Below, one piece after another: positions 44,935 to 51,789 of a stretch of DNA of 60,070 nt. The translations under genes and the position numbers were made by a program. The number at the start of each line of letters is the position of its first letter. The stretch's first letter is position 1. The DNA lies in the NCBI GenBank assembly GCA_017454325.1, contig JAFTDG010000050.1, positions 1 through 60,070 of the forward strand, given 5' to 3'. The notes under the pieces were generated by a model. The model did no database searches and was not told the origin of the DNA. It saw only the letters and a program-made list of their open reading frames with translations. Source of the DNA: Desulfovibrio sp. GTDB lineage: Bacteria > Desulfobacterota > Desulfovibrionia > Desulfovibrionales > Desulfovibrionaceae.

Positions 44935-44946
44935 ATGCGTACGCAT
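44935..44946. promoter_or_regulatory. 12-bp perfect palindrome upstream of rhodanese-like gene
   Basis: ATGCGTACGCAT, about 70 bp before the rhodanese-like ATG and downstream of the hdeA-like terminator. It differs from the TCACCC-N4-GGGTGA sites and would need another protein to bind it, or may be chance. Confidence 0.35.
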
Positions 44947-44970
44947 ACTGGTGTTTTGTTAAGGGGGTAT

Positions 44971-44998
44971 AAAGGGCCACCTTTTCTGGCGGCCCTTT
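44971..44998 (-). terminator. Hairpin terminator after the HdeA-like gene
   Basis: On the minus strand, AAAGGGCCGCC pairs with GGTGGCCCTTT around an AGAAAA loop, 28 bp after the stop. The stem ends in TTT; the T run is short, so termination may be partial. Confidence 0.6.
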
Positions 44999-45026
44999 GT
45001 GGTACTCACGCTGCGTGGCCAGACTT

Positions 45027-45317
45027 CTATTCTGGCATATCTTCAATGGCCTTCATGATGGTGGCGTTGGGATTTTTGTTGCAGTAGGCACCCATATGCT
45101 TGCCCAATTTCTCCATCCATGCTGCGCTCATCATGGTGTTATCGCTTTTGGCGCTCATATAGCCGTCAATCCAGGCCAGCATTATTCCCATATTGTCACC
45201 GGATTTCAGGAATTCGTTGCAGGGAATTTTTGCCATGTCAGTTTCTTCGGCAGCGAAGCTCGCAACGGGTGTGCAGAGAAATACGGCAGCCAGCAGTGTC
45301 ATCAACACTTTTTGCAT
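45027..45317 (-). CDS. HdeA/HdeB-like periplasmic acid-stress chaperone
   Basis: 96 residues. The signal peptide MQKVLMTLLAAVFLCTPVAS with FAA leaves a mature protein of about 73 residues. The HdeA/B pattern is visible: IPCNEFL, then MLAWIDGYMSAK, then LGKHMGAYCNKNPNATIMKA. Cys33 and Cys79 are placed for the single disulfide seen in HdeA and HdeB. Those proteins unfold at low pH and bind denatured periplasmic proteins. GGAGG lies 6 nt before the ATG. An operator palindrome sits 56 bp upstream of the ATG. In E. coli hdeAB is controlled by the LuxR-type GadE; here a LuxR-type gene lies 2 kb away. Confidence 0.75.
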   Translation of the reverse strand: MQKVLMTLLAAVFLCTPVASFAAEETDMAKIPCNEFLKSGDNMGIMLAWIDGYMSAKSDNTMMSAAWMEKLGKHMGAYCNKNPNATIMKAIEDMPE

Positions 45318-45373
45318 ATGCAACCTCCATGTGTTTTGAAACTGTTTTGTAGACAATTTCCACATTTTAGGCA

Positions 45374-45389
45374 TCACCCTTAAGGGTGA
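45374..45389. promoter_or_regulatory. Operator palindrome upstream of the HdeA-like gene
   Basis: TCACCCTTAAGGGTGA, a perfect 16-bp palindrome. A -10-like TACAAA (minus strand, 45351-45346) would put the operator centre near -42, the usual position for LuxR-type activators overlapping the -35 region. Confidence 0.75.
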
Positions 45390-45426
45390 ATTTTACAGTG
45401 AATCGTGTACCTGATGTCAGTCGGGG

Positions 45427-45855
45427 CTATTTACTTTTGATGGTATTATAAATCTGCATCATGGTCTCACGGTCTTTGCCGGCAAGCAGCACGGCCATGA
45501 GGACCTTTTCGGTCTTGACCATCAGCACGCCCATGGGCGTTCCGTTTTTGTCGCCGTCAAGAAAGACGGCACCTCCCTCAGATTTTTCAGAGGTGATGTT
45601 CATCTGGGCGGATTTGGCCATCATCTTTGCCGCATCCATGGCAGACATGGCATTTGTAGGGAAAAACTGCACGGTAATGGCATTTGCACCATCTGCGGAT
45701 TCCACAGCACATCCGTCCGGAATAGCTTTCCCCTTCCAGCCGTCTGGCACATCAATGGTGAAATTGCTCACTTTTGTTTCGTAGGTTTGAGTATCTGCCA
45801 TGGCACTTGCGACGAGCCCAAGCACAAGAACTAGAGCAATGGAGAGCTGTTTCAC
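45427..45855 (-). CDS. Secreted small protein, paralogue of the 46217-46657 product
   Basis: 142 residues from a GTG at 45855, chosen because AGGAG lies 8 nt before it and the signal peptide KQLSIALVLVLGLVASAMA follows at once. The mature part begins with FTIDVPDGWKGKAIPDGCAV and continues through VLMAVLLAGKDRETMMQIYN. The same order (FxxDVPxGW, a Cys, a late hydrophobic strand, an ETMxxI helix) is seen in the 46217-46657 product. The fold may be DcrB/PsbP-like. Function unknown; last gene of the nine-gene exported set. Confidence 0.7.
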   Translation of the reverse strand: MKQLSIALVLVLGLVASAMADTQTYETKVSNFTIDVPDGWKGKAIPDGCAVESADGANAITVQFFPTNAMSAMDAAKMMAKSAQMNITSEKSEGGAVFLDGDKNGTPMGVLMVKTEKVLMAVLLAGKDRETMMQIYNTIKSK

Positions 45856-45910
45856 TGTAGTAACTCCTAGGTATGGGTTAAATACATTATACACCGTTAT
45901 TGGCTCGTGA

Positions 45911-46147
45911 CTAAGGATTGTGCCGCACATGACGGTCATTATGATGTGGTTTAGCACGTGGCACGTTGTGCACTGGATGGCGTTCCACATGTCGTTCCCG
46001 ATGCACCTGTCTGTTATAATTGCGGGTCACGTTCACAGTGGTGTGGTGGTATCCATCATCATAGTGATCGTGAGGCGGCGGGGGAACACAGCCGGTGAAC
46101 ACCGTCAGATAGGCAAGGCTCAGTACGACCAGCAAAGTCTGTTTCAT
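45911..46147 (-). CDS. Histidine-rich small lipoprotein
   Basis: 78 residues. The signal MKQTLLVVLSLAYLTVFTGC ends in lipobox FTGC (Cys20). The mature 58-residue chain contains 12 histidines along with many Arg, Asn and Pro, for example HDHYDDGYHH and RERHVERH. It is probably unstructured. Such composition could bind metals or buffer protons in the periplasm; both are inference. AGGAGG precedes the ATG by 7-8 nt. It lies between the two related secreted-protein genes. Confidence 0.75.
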   Translation of the reverse strand: MKQTLLVVLSLAYLTVFTGCVPPPPHDHYDDGYHHTTVNVTRNYNRQVHRERHVERHPVHNVPRAKPHHNDRHVRHNP

Positions 46148-46216
46148 TTTTTTTCCTCCTGTGCAGCGTATATTGCTTGCATAAAGGTCCTTTGCCAGCC
46201 ATCCATGTGCAACCGA

Positions 46217-46657
46217 CTACTTTGCATCAGCTAGGGAAGCGGCAATTTTTTGCATGGTTTCCGTGTCTGAACCGGCCATGGTCAGGGCCACGAACTGATC
46301 CCCGTCAACGGTTATCATCACAGCAACGCGCACGCCATCCAACTCACAATACAGGTTCGTCTGGTTGGGCGCATTTTCTTCCATCTTCACGACCTTGCCA
46401 CCCATCTGCTCACCAATGGCCTTGGCCAGCTCGGTGGCACTCTTGCCGCCGTTTTTGTGCACCTGAATACTCAGGGAAGACCCTCCATCTCCAGATGTGA
46501 TCTGGCAGCCGCCGTCGTTGGACTTGGCTGTCCAGCCGTTGGGCACATCAACCGAGAAGCGTGCGAAGTCCGGGCCGAAAGTCTGGGGTGCGGCAAGGGC
46601 CTGGTGTGCCAGCGCAAGACAGGCGACGAGACAAAGCGTGGTGATGCATTTTTTCAT
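46217..46657 (-). CDS. Secreted small protein, paralogue of the 45427-45855 product
   Basis: 146 residues. Signal peptide MKKCITTLCLVACLALAHQA with LA, then RFSVDVPNGWTAKSNDGGCQ, a Ser/Gly-rich strand region, VRVAVMITVDGDQFVALTMA and a GSDTETMQKIAASLADAK helix. GAGGAGAG precedes the ATG at 46657. Shared architecture with the other secreted protein points to duplication within the locus. No firm family; DcrB/PsbP-like fold suspected. Confidence 0.75.
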   Translation of the reverse strand: MKKCITTLCLVACLALAHQALAAPQTFGPDFARFSVDVPNGWTAKSNDGGCQITSGDGGSSLSIQVHKNGGKSATELAKAIGEQMGGKVVKMEENAPNQTNLYCELDGVRVAVMITVDGDQFVALTMAGSDTETMQKIAASLADAK

Positions 46658-46712
46658 GGTATCTCTCCTCATTAAGGTATCTTGAACAACGGTATTGTTG
46701 TTTACAAGTCTG

Positions 46713-47306
46713 TCAGTATGCGTCCATATTCAGATCAATAATGCCATAGGCTTCTGGAGCGATGCTGCCTTTGTCAAAAATAAAATGCAGGTTGAACCCG
46801 TTGTCATAATAGAAATTGTTCGGAACGGCATTGAGTTTCAAGTTGGCGTCTAGGGGAATATCTTTCACATTGGACATAATGTGCAGCTTGTTCTTTATAG
46901 CAGAGGCAGTGACATGCAAATCCTTGGCATGCAGCACTCTGCCCGTCTTGCTGTCGAATACATATCCACGCTCGAGGTTCTGCGGCCAGCCTTCAAGGCC
47001 ATATTCGAAGGAAAAGACAATGCTCAGATAATCTTCATAATTATAGGTCACCTGATAATCACTTTTGACATAGATATCCTCCTTATAGGAGTCTCGTTCC
47101 CTTTGCATGAAAGCGGGGACAATCTTTTCCACAACGCTATTAATCTCTTTCGCCGCCGCCGCATTGCCGCCGCTGAATACAGGATACTTCTGCGAGCCGT
47201 TGCCCTTGTACACAGCATCAGTGACAGCGTAAAAGCTGCCGGTTTTTGCATCAGCGACTAAAGTTAAAAACAGTAACGCCACCAGCGAATATGCGGTTAT
47301 TTTCAT
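46713..47306 (-). CDS. Exported DUF4163/DUF3298-like protein
   Basis: 197 residues from the ATG at 47306. Signal peptide MKITAYSLVALLFLTLVADA. The mature region has KYPVFSGGNAAAAKEINSVV, YQVTYNYEDYLSIVFSFEYG and RGYVFDSKTGRVLHAKDL, the pattern of DUF4163 followed by a DUF3298-like C-terminal half (FHLHFIFDKGSI-type, read here as NLHFIFDKGSIAPEAYG). Relatives include extracytoplasmic domains of RsiV and PdaC, which bind lysozyme or cell-wall glycans. It overlaps the end of the upstream gene by 56 bp in another frame. Confidence 0.7.
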   Translation of the reverse strand: MKITAYSLVALLFLTLVADAKTGSFYAVTDAVYKGNGSQKYPVFSGGNAAAAKEINSVVEKIVPAFMQRERDSYKEDIYVKSDYQVTYNYEDYLSIVFSFEYGLEGWPQNLERGYVFDSKTGRVLHAKDLHVTASAIKNKLHIMSNVKDIPLDANLKLNAVPNNFYYDNGFNLHFIFDKGSIAPEAYGIIDLNMDAY

Positions 47307-47586
47307 AGACTTCTTCTTCTCCATTTCTGAAGACATAACGAACGTCATATAAGAGATTCGGATTGCCTTGCTCCGGCCAGATTACCTCGGCATATTCACC
47401 ATGGTGGATGCAGCGATCAAGATTTTCAAACAGATCATCACCCCAGTCATTCTCTTCATGGGCACTGATGTAGAACTCACAAACGTCACGACCTGAAGTA
47501 TTATTAACCCGTATTTTTTCCCCGGCATGGACTGCTGAAACTGTTACAAGCATACAGCATATGGCCGGCACGATTATTCTGAACAT
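47251..47586 (-). CDS. Small exported beta-rich protein of unknown function
   Basis: 111 residues. AAAGGAG lies 6 nt before the ATG at 47586. Signal peptide MFRIIVPAICCMLVTVSAVHA, then KIRVNNTSGRDVCEFYISAH, EENDWGDDLFENLDR, and YDVRYVFRNGEEEVYENNRI. It resembles small beta-sandwich proteins with the pattern N-x-T-G ... Y-I-S ... W-G-D-D ... Y-D-V-R, which I know only as an uncharacterised secreted group. It lies directly after the sodium channel gene. Confidence 0.7.
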   Translation of the reverse strand: MFRIIVPAICCMLVTVSAVHAGEKIRVNNTSGRDVCEFYISAHEENDWGDDLFENLDRCIHHGEYAEVIWPEQGNPNLLYDVRYVFRNGEEEVYENNRIFAGGVTVFNFSR

Positions 47587-47617
47587 GTCAATCTCCTTTA
47601 TTATAGTGCCGCTGGGG

Positions 47618-48421
47618 CTATGACCGTTTATCCTCCTGCGCACGCAGGAGTGCCTCTACCTTCTCCATCTGCTCCCGGAGAACCGTTAATTCTTTGTGCA
47701 GATCGTTTCCAATCTGTTTTTTGTCCTCTTCTTTCTGTTGGGCTCGGGCGTCGTCCATGCCACCGATAATGATGGCGATGAATACGTTGAGAACAATAAA
47801 TGCGGAGAGAAGCACATAGGGGATAAAGAACAGATAGGCGTAAGGAAATGTTTCCATAACGGGGCGTGCAATGCCCATGGCCCAGCTTTCCAGTGTCATT
47901 ACCTGGAAAAGCGTGAAGAAGGTTGCCCCGAGGGAGCCGAACCACTCGGGGAAGGCAGCGCCGAAGAGTTTGGTGGCCATGACCGCAAAGGTGTAGAAAA
48001 GCACGATCATGAGCAGGGAAATCCAGCCGATGCTCGGCAGGGAGAGTAACAGGGATTGCACAATGATGCGCAGTCTCGGTATGCCCGAAATCAGGCGCAA
48101 CACCCGCAGCACCCGCATGGAGCGCAGCACCGTCAGCCAGCCCACAGCCGGCACAAAAGATATGCCAACGATAAGGAAATCAAAAATATTCCAGGGGTCG
48201 CGCACAAATTGCGTTTTCAGGGCGATTATTTTGCAGACCAGCTCCACCACGAAAATCCACAGTGCTATCTGGTCCGCGATGTGCAGAAGTGGTCCGGTGG
48301 CTGCCACAACTGCAGGGCTGGTTTCCAGCCCCAACGTGAGAGCGTTGATGACAATAACCACCAGAATGAATTTCTGGATATTGGGTTTCAAAATGAAATT
48401 ACACCATTCCATGATTGGCAT
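47618..48421 (-). CDS. Bacterial voltage-gated sodium channel (NaChBac type)
   Basis: 267 residues, six membrane helices. S4 carries Arg100, Arg103, Arg106 and Arg109 at three-residue spacing (VLRSMRVLRVLRLISGIPRL). The pore loop reads LFQVMTLESWAMGIARPVME; TLESW at 176-180 with Glu178 is the sodium selectivity filter known from NaChBac. S6 (AFIVLNVFIAIIIGGMDDAR) runs into a C-terminal coiled coil (DLHKELTVLREQMEKVEALL) as in other BacNav tetramers. The ATG at 48421 or 48412 may be used. It sits in the middle of the exported-protein operon, so ion flux may be part of the same stress response. Confidence 0.92.
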   Translation of the reverse strand: MPIMEWCNFILKPNIQKFILVVIVINALTLGLETSPAVVAATGPLLHIADQIALWIFVVELVCKIIALKTQFVRDPWNIFDFLIVGISFVPAVGWLTVLRSMRVLRVLRLISGIPRLRIIVQSLLLSLPSIGWISLLMIVLFYTFAVMATKLFGAAFPEWFGSLGATFFTLFQVMTLESWAMGIARPVMETFPYAYLFFIPYVLLSAFIVLNVFIAIIIGGMDDARAQQKEEDKKQIGNDLHKELTVLREQMEKVEALLRAQEDKRS

Positions 48422-48448
48422 TTCCTCTTGCGTAGTTGTAAACTGCGG

Positions 48449-50419
48449 TTACGGCTCTATAATGGCAAAATCCGGTCGGAAGGTGTCCAGAAGGTTTAGA
48501 AATTGGGTCAGAGGTGTGGTGTCGCCCTGCAGCAGACCGCGTTTGGCGGCAACCTCAGGGCTGAGACGCCCGTCAAACAGGGCCATGGCATCGGGCAGGG
48601 TCGCCGTCAGGGTCAGCGCAGGAGCAGAGCCAGTACCGCCCTGTGTAGCGCGCAGCACGCCGTGGCGTAGTTTTAGCTGCCATTCCTGTTTGAGGTCTTG
48701 TAGTACGACGCTCATGGCAAACTCCCGCCCCTGCGCGCGCTGTCCGTCCAGGCGAATGCCCAGGTTGGCAAAATACAGGTCCGGTGGTAGGGCCTGTGCT
48801 TGACTGTCTGCACTTCGTGTCGCCGGAAGCGTAAAGCTGCCCTCACGCAGCTCATGCGCCCCGGTGAGATAGAAGTTGCGCCAGGGGCCGCTTTCCGCTT
48901 GGTAGCCCAGCTGTTCCAAAGTGTCGGCCTCCAACTCCCGTGCCTCACGATTGGTCGGGTCGGCAAAGACCACGTGGTCCAGTGCCTGTGCCACCCAACG
49001 GTATTCGCCTTTGGCATAGTCTTCCTTGGCCCGTTTCAGAACGGCTGCAGCGCCGCCCATGTATTCTACATATTTTTTTGCGGCGGCCACTGGCGGCAGG
49101 GCGTGCAGATGGGCGGGATTGCCATCGAACCAACCGAGATAGAGGTTATATACGGCCTTGATGTCGTGGTTCAGGCTGCCGTAATAGCCGCGCAGGGCAA
49201 AAGTATGAGCAAGCTCCGGCGGTAGGCGCAGCTCTTCGGCTATTTCGTTCATGGTCAGACCCTTGTTAGCCAAATGCAGGGTCTGGTCATGGATGTAGCG
49301 GTAGATATCGCTCGTGCGGTGCAGCAGGGTACGCACACGTTCGCCGCCCCACACGGGCCAGTGGTGCATACCATAGAGCACTTCGGCCTCACTACCAAAG
49401 CGGGCTGCCGTTGCGTCCAGAGCTTGTGCCCACTTGAGCGGGTCACGGGTTTTGGCTCCACGCAACGTATAGAGGTTGTGCATGGTGTGCACGCAGTTTT
49501 CGGCAGCGGTCAGGGCCTTGAGCTCGGGTATGTACCAGTGCATTTCCGCAGGTGCTTCTGTGCCCGGGGCCAGCAGGAAGATAAAGGTCAGACCGTCCAG
49601 TGTGCGTAGTGCTCCATTCTCCTCAATCACATCTGTGGGCGGAATGAGACCCTTGGAACCATAGGAATTTTTCAGGCCCAGTCCGGCTCCCACATGGCCC
49701 GTGGGTGAGGGGGGTAGGGTGGTACCGTACATGAACATGGCCCGGCGTGACATGGCCGTACCCGCCATGACGTTTTCCGCAACGGCGGCCTCCATGAACC
49801 CCTGAGGCGCAAGGATGCCCACTTTGCCGTTGCGCACATCCGCTGCAGTGGTCACGCCCTCTACGCCTCCGTAATGGTCAATATGGCTGTGTGAGTAGAT
49901 GACATATTTTACGGGTTTGTGTGGCCGGTGCGCATAGTAGAGCTTGAGGGCGGCAGCGGCGTTCTCTGCGGAAACCAGCGGGTCGGCGATGATCAGGCCT
50001 GTGTCGCCCTCAATTATGGTCATATTGGAAATATCGGCATTGCGTACCTGGTAGATGCGCTCCGTGACTTTGAACAAGCCATCAAGCATGACCAGGCGCG
50101 ACTGTCGCCAGAGGCTGGGGTTGACCGTGTCGGGCGCTGTTGCGGCTTTGTCACCGACAAGAAATTTGTAGTGTTCAAGGTTCCAGGTCTCACGGCCGTT
50201 TGCGTCGGTGATGTGCCCCTTGTCGGGCAAGGGAGCAATGAAGCCACGTCGGGCGTCTTCCCAGTCTTGCATATCAGCAAAATTCAGCCCAGCCGTATTT
50301 TCAACCTGAGCCTTGCGCGTTACTTCAGTGGCTGGTTTGCTCTGCCCTGCGGCAAGGGCATATGCGGGTACAACACCGCACATCAGGAATACAACGATAC
50401 TAAGGAATGCTTTGGGCAT
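48449..50419 (-). CDS. Exported alkyl sulfatase (SdsA/BDS1-type metallo-beta-lactamase fold)
   Basis: 656 residues. Signal peptide MPKAFLSIVVFLMCGVVPAY with ALA. The metallo-beta-lactamase zinc motif HSHIDH (His177, His179, Asp181, His182) is followed by GGVEG. Family segments are GLIIADPLVSAENA, ILAPQGFMEAAVAENVMAG and YGMHHWPVWGGERV. A helical dimerisation domain (about 410-520) and a C-terminal SCP2-like domain (about 530-650) complete the class III alkyl sulfatase layout. It would hydrolyse alkyl sulfates such as SDS to alcohol and sulfate in the periplasm. Sulfate release could feed a sulfate reducer; detergent defence is the other reading. Confidence 0.9.
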   Translation of the reverse strand: MPKAFLSIVVFLMCGVVPAYALAAGQSKPATEVTRKAQVENTAGLNFADMQDWEDARRGFIAPLPDKGHITDANGRETWNLEHYKFLVGDKAATAPDTVNPSLWRQSRLVMLDGLFKVTERIYQVRNADISNMTIIEGDTGLIIADPLVSAENAAAALKLYYAHRPHKPVKYVIYSHSHIDHYGGVEGVTTAADVRNGKVGILAPQGFMEAAVAENVMAGTAMSRRAMFMYGTTLPPSPTGHVGAGLGLKNSYGSKGLIPPTDVIEENGALRTLDGLTFIFLLAPGTEAPAEMHWYIPELKALTAAENCVHTMHNLYTLRGAKTRDPLKWAQALDATAARFGSEAEVLYGMHHWPVWGGERVRTLLHRTSDIYRYIHDQTLHLANKGLTMNEIAEELRLPPELAHTFALRGYYGSLNHDIKAVYNLYLGWFDGNPAHLHALPPVAAAKKYVEYMGGAAAVLKRAKEDYAKGEYRWVAQALDHVVFADPTNREARELEADTLEQLGYQAESGPWRNFYLTGAHELREGSFTLPATRSADSQAQALPPDLYFANLGIRLDGQRAQGREFAMSVVLQDLKQEWQLKLRHGVLRATQGGTGSAPALTLTATLPDAMALFDGRLSPEVAAKRGLLQGDTTPLTQFLNLLDTFRPDFAIIEP

Positions 50420-50480
50420 GGCTCTTTCCAATTGTTAGAGGTGCCATGGACAGTGTCCCTTCCCTGGGGAAGGGACACTG

Positions 50481-50822
50481 TCAGCGGACGAAGGAGTTAA
50501 GGTATGCCGTGCGGTCCCGCGTTACCCTGGCATAGGCCTGGCCCCTGTCCATACCACGGGCTATATAGCCCTGTGCCTCTTCATCACGGGCAGTGGCAAG
50601 CCAGTCGCGCTGATTGTCGCGCAGCTCCCGATATGCCATGCCTTCGACGCTCTTGACGCTCTGGTAGGCGTGTTTCCACGCAGCGGCGAGTTCCGTCTCT
50701 GCCTGGCGGTATTCAGGCGAAGACTGAAGCAGTGCCTTGTATTCACTGTCTGACAGAGCAAAGGCGCCAGATGCGGTCATCAGGAAACACACTAGCATAC
50801 AAACGACAAGTTCGCAGGGCAT
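50481..50822 (-). CDS. LprI-like (DUF1311) periplasmic protein
   Basis: 113 residues from the ATG at 50822, which has GGAG 6 nt upstream (an ATG at 50834 has none). Signal peptide ELVVCMLVCFLMTASGAFA. The mature helices contain QAETELAAAWKHAYQSV and RELRDNQRDWLATARDEEAQ, the DUF1311/LprI pattern with its Q-x-x-W-x-x-x-R-D core. LprI of mycobacteria inhibits lysozyme; most homologues are uncharacterised. Cysteines usual in this family are missing from the mature part. Confidence 0.75.
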   Translation of the reverse strand: MPCELVVCMLVCFLMTASGAFALSDSEYKALLQSSPEYRQAETELAAAWKHAYQSVKSVEGMAYRELRDNQRDWLATARDEEAQGYIARGMDRGQAYARVTRDRTAYLNSFVR

Positions 50823-50835
50823 ACCTCGCTCCATC

Positions 50836-51453
50836 CTAATTTCTGTTGCAGGAGATGTTCAAAAGATTCCAGGACGGTTTGCCCTGCCATGAGGAAGGTG
50901 TTATCTCAGCATTACATGTTCCCAGGGTTTCTGATGGGTCATCAGGGTCGTACATTTCGCCACGCAGGCGTATCACACCGTCTGAAATGCTACGTGCTTC
51001 ACGCACTCTGACATACGCGTTGTTCTCGCCATCAGCGCCTTCAAAATGATAGAGCCTGCCGTCATAATGGCATGTGATATAGTCTGATGAAACGCTCTGA
51101 TGATTGTCAAAGCTGAATCCTAAATATTTATCTATGCTTTCGGCTACATACTTTCCGTTAATGGTCAGGCTGCCGTAAGGGCAGGATTCCCTGCAATGTT
51201 TGATCCGCGAATTGAAGTTGTTTCTGTAATTGTGCCAGATGCCAAAACGGATAGCCATTTCAGGATGCAGTGGATCCAGAAAATCACGGTGGTCGACATT
51301 ATAGAAGCCGAGCTCTGTAAAGTTGGAGAGAAAAATGCCCATTTTTTTTATTTGAGCCGGTGTGAAATCGCCTGCTGTGCAGGGAGTTTGAAGAACACAA
51401 AGAAATGCAAGCGCAAGGCCAAGAATGCCGTTGACAAGAAAAGCTTTTTTCAT
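50836..51453 (-). CDS. Exported protein of unknown function, first gene of the operon
   Basis: 205 residues. Signal peptide MKKAFLVNGILGLALAFLCV with LQTPCTAG. The mature chain is strand-rich with several cysteines (HCRESCPYG, ITCHYDG, LGTCNAE, ISCNRN), likely disulfide-bonded. Segments such as SDYITCHYDGRLYHFEG and RVREARSISDGVIRLRGEMY suggest a lipocalin- or NTF2-like barrel; no family is recognised. GGAG lies 7 nt before the ATG. Operator palindrome 57 bp upstream. Heads the minus-strand gene set running to 45427. Confidence 0.75.
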   Translation of the reverse strand: MKKAFLVNGILGLALAFLCVLQTPCTAGDFTPAQIKKMGIFLSNFTELGFYNVDHRDFLDPLHPEMAIRFGIWHNYRNNFNSRIKHCRESCPYGSLTINGKYVAESIDKYLGFSFDNHQSVSSDYITCHYDGRLYHFEGADGENNAYVRVREARSISDGVIRLRGEMYDPDDPSETLGTCNAEITPSSWQGKPSWNLLNISCNRN

Positions 51454-51510
51454 CAGGTGTCTCCACTGCGAAAATTTTACTTATCGTGCTTGTTTTGAAG
51501 AAAAAAACAA

Positions 51511-51526
51511 TCACCCCTAAGGGTGA
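51511..51526. promoter_or_regulatory. Operator palindrome at the head of the exported-protein operon
   Basis: TCACCCCTAAGGGTGA, matching TCACCC-N4-GGGTGA. It lies 57 bp before the ATG at 51453, almost the same distance as the site before the HdeA-like gene (56 bp). A -10-like GATAAG on the minus strand (51485-51480) puts the site near -45. Confidence 0.75.
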
Positions 51527-51564
51527 TTTTGCAGAAAAAACACAATATGCTGCGAGTCAGTACA

Positions 51565-51580
51565 TCCCTCTTAAGGATGA
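51565..51580. promoter_or_regulatory. Degenerate second operator copy
   Basis: TCCCTCTTAAGGATGA matches TCACCCTTAAGGGTGA at 13 of 16 positions. Its centre is 54 bp from the 51511-51526 site. It may be a weaker secondary site. The rest of the gap to 51789 shows AT-rich sequence with no gene or strong structure that I can support. Confidence 0.4.
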
Positions 51581-51789
51581 GGCTCGATTAACTATGATAG
51601 TGTAATATATGTATTTCAACTAGTTGTGACCATAAATACTAATATCAATCCGAGCATTGCCGTGCCAGTTGCGCCATCTCAATGTTTGTACCAGACGCCT
51701 GTAAGCATTGTTGCCATTTGCATGGTGAGGTAACTGAGCAGCGGTCTCAGGATGAGCAAGGGTGGCGTTTAAGGAATAAGCGTGTAGTC

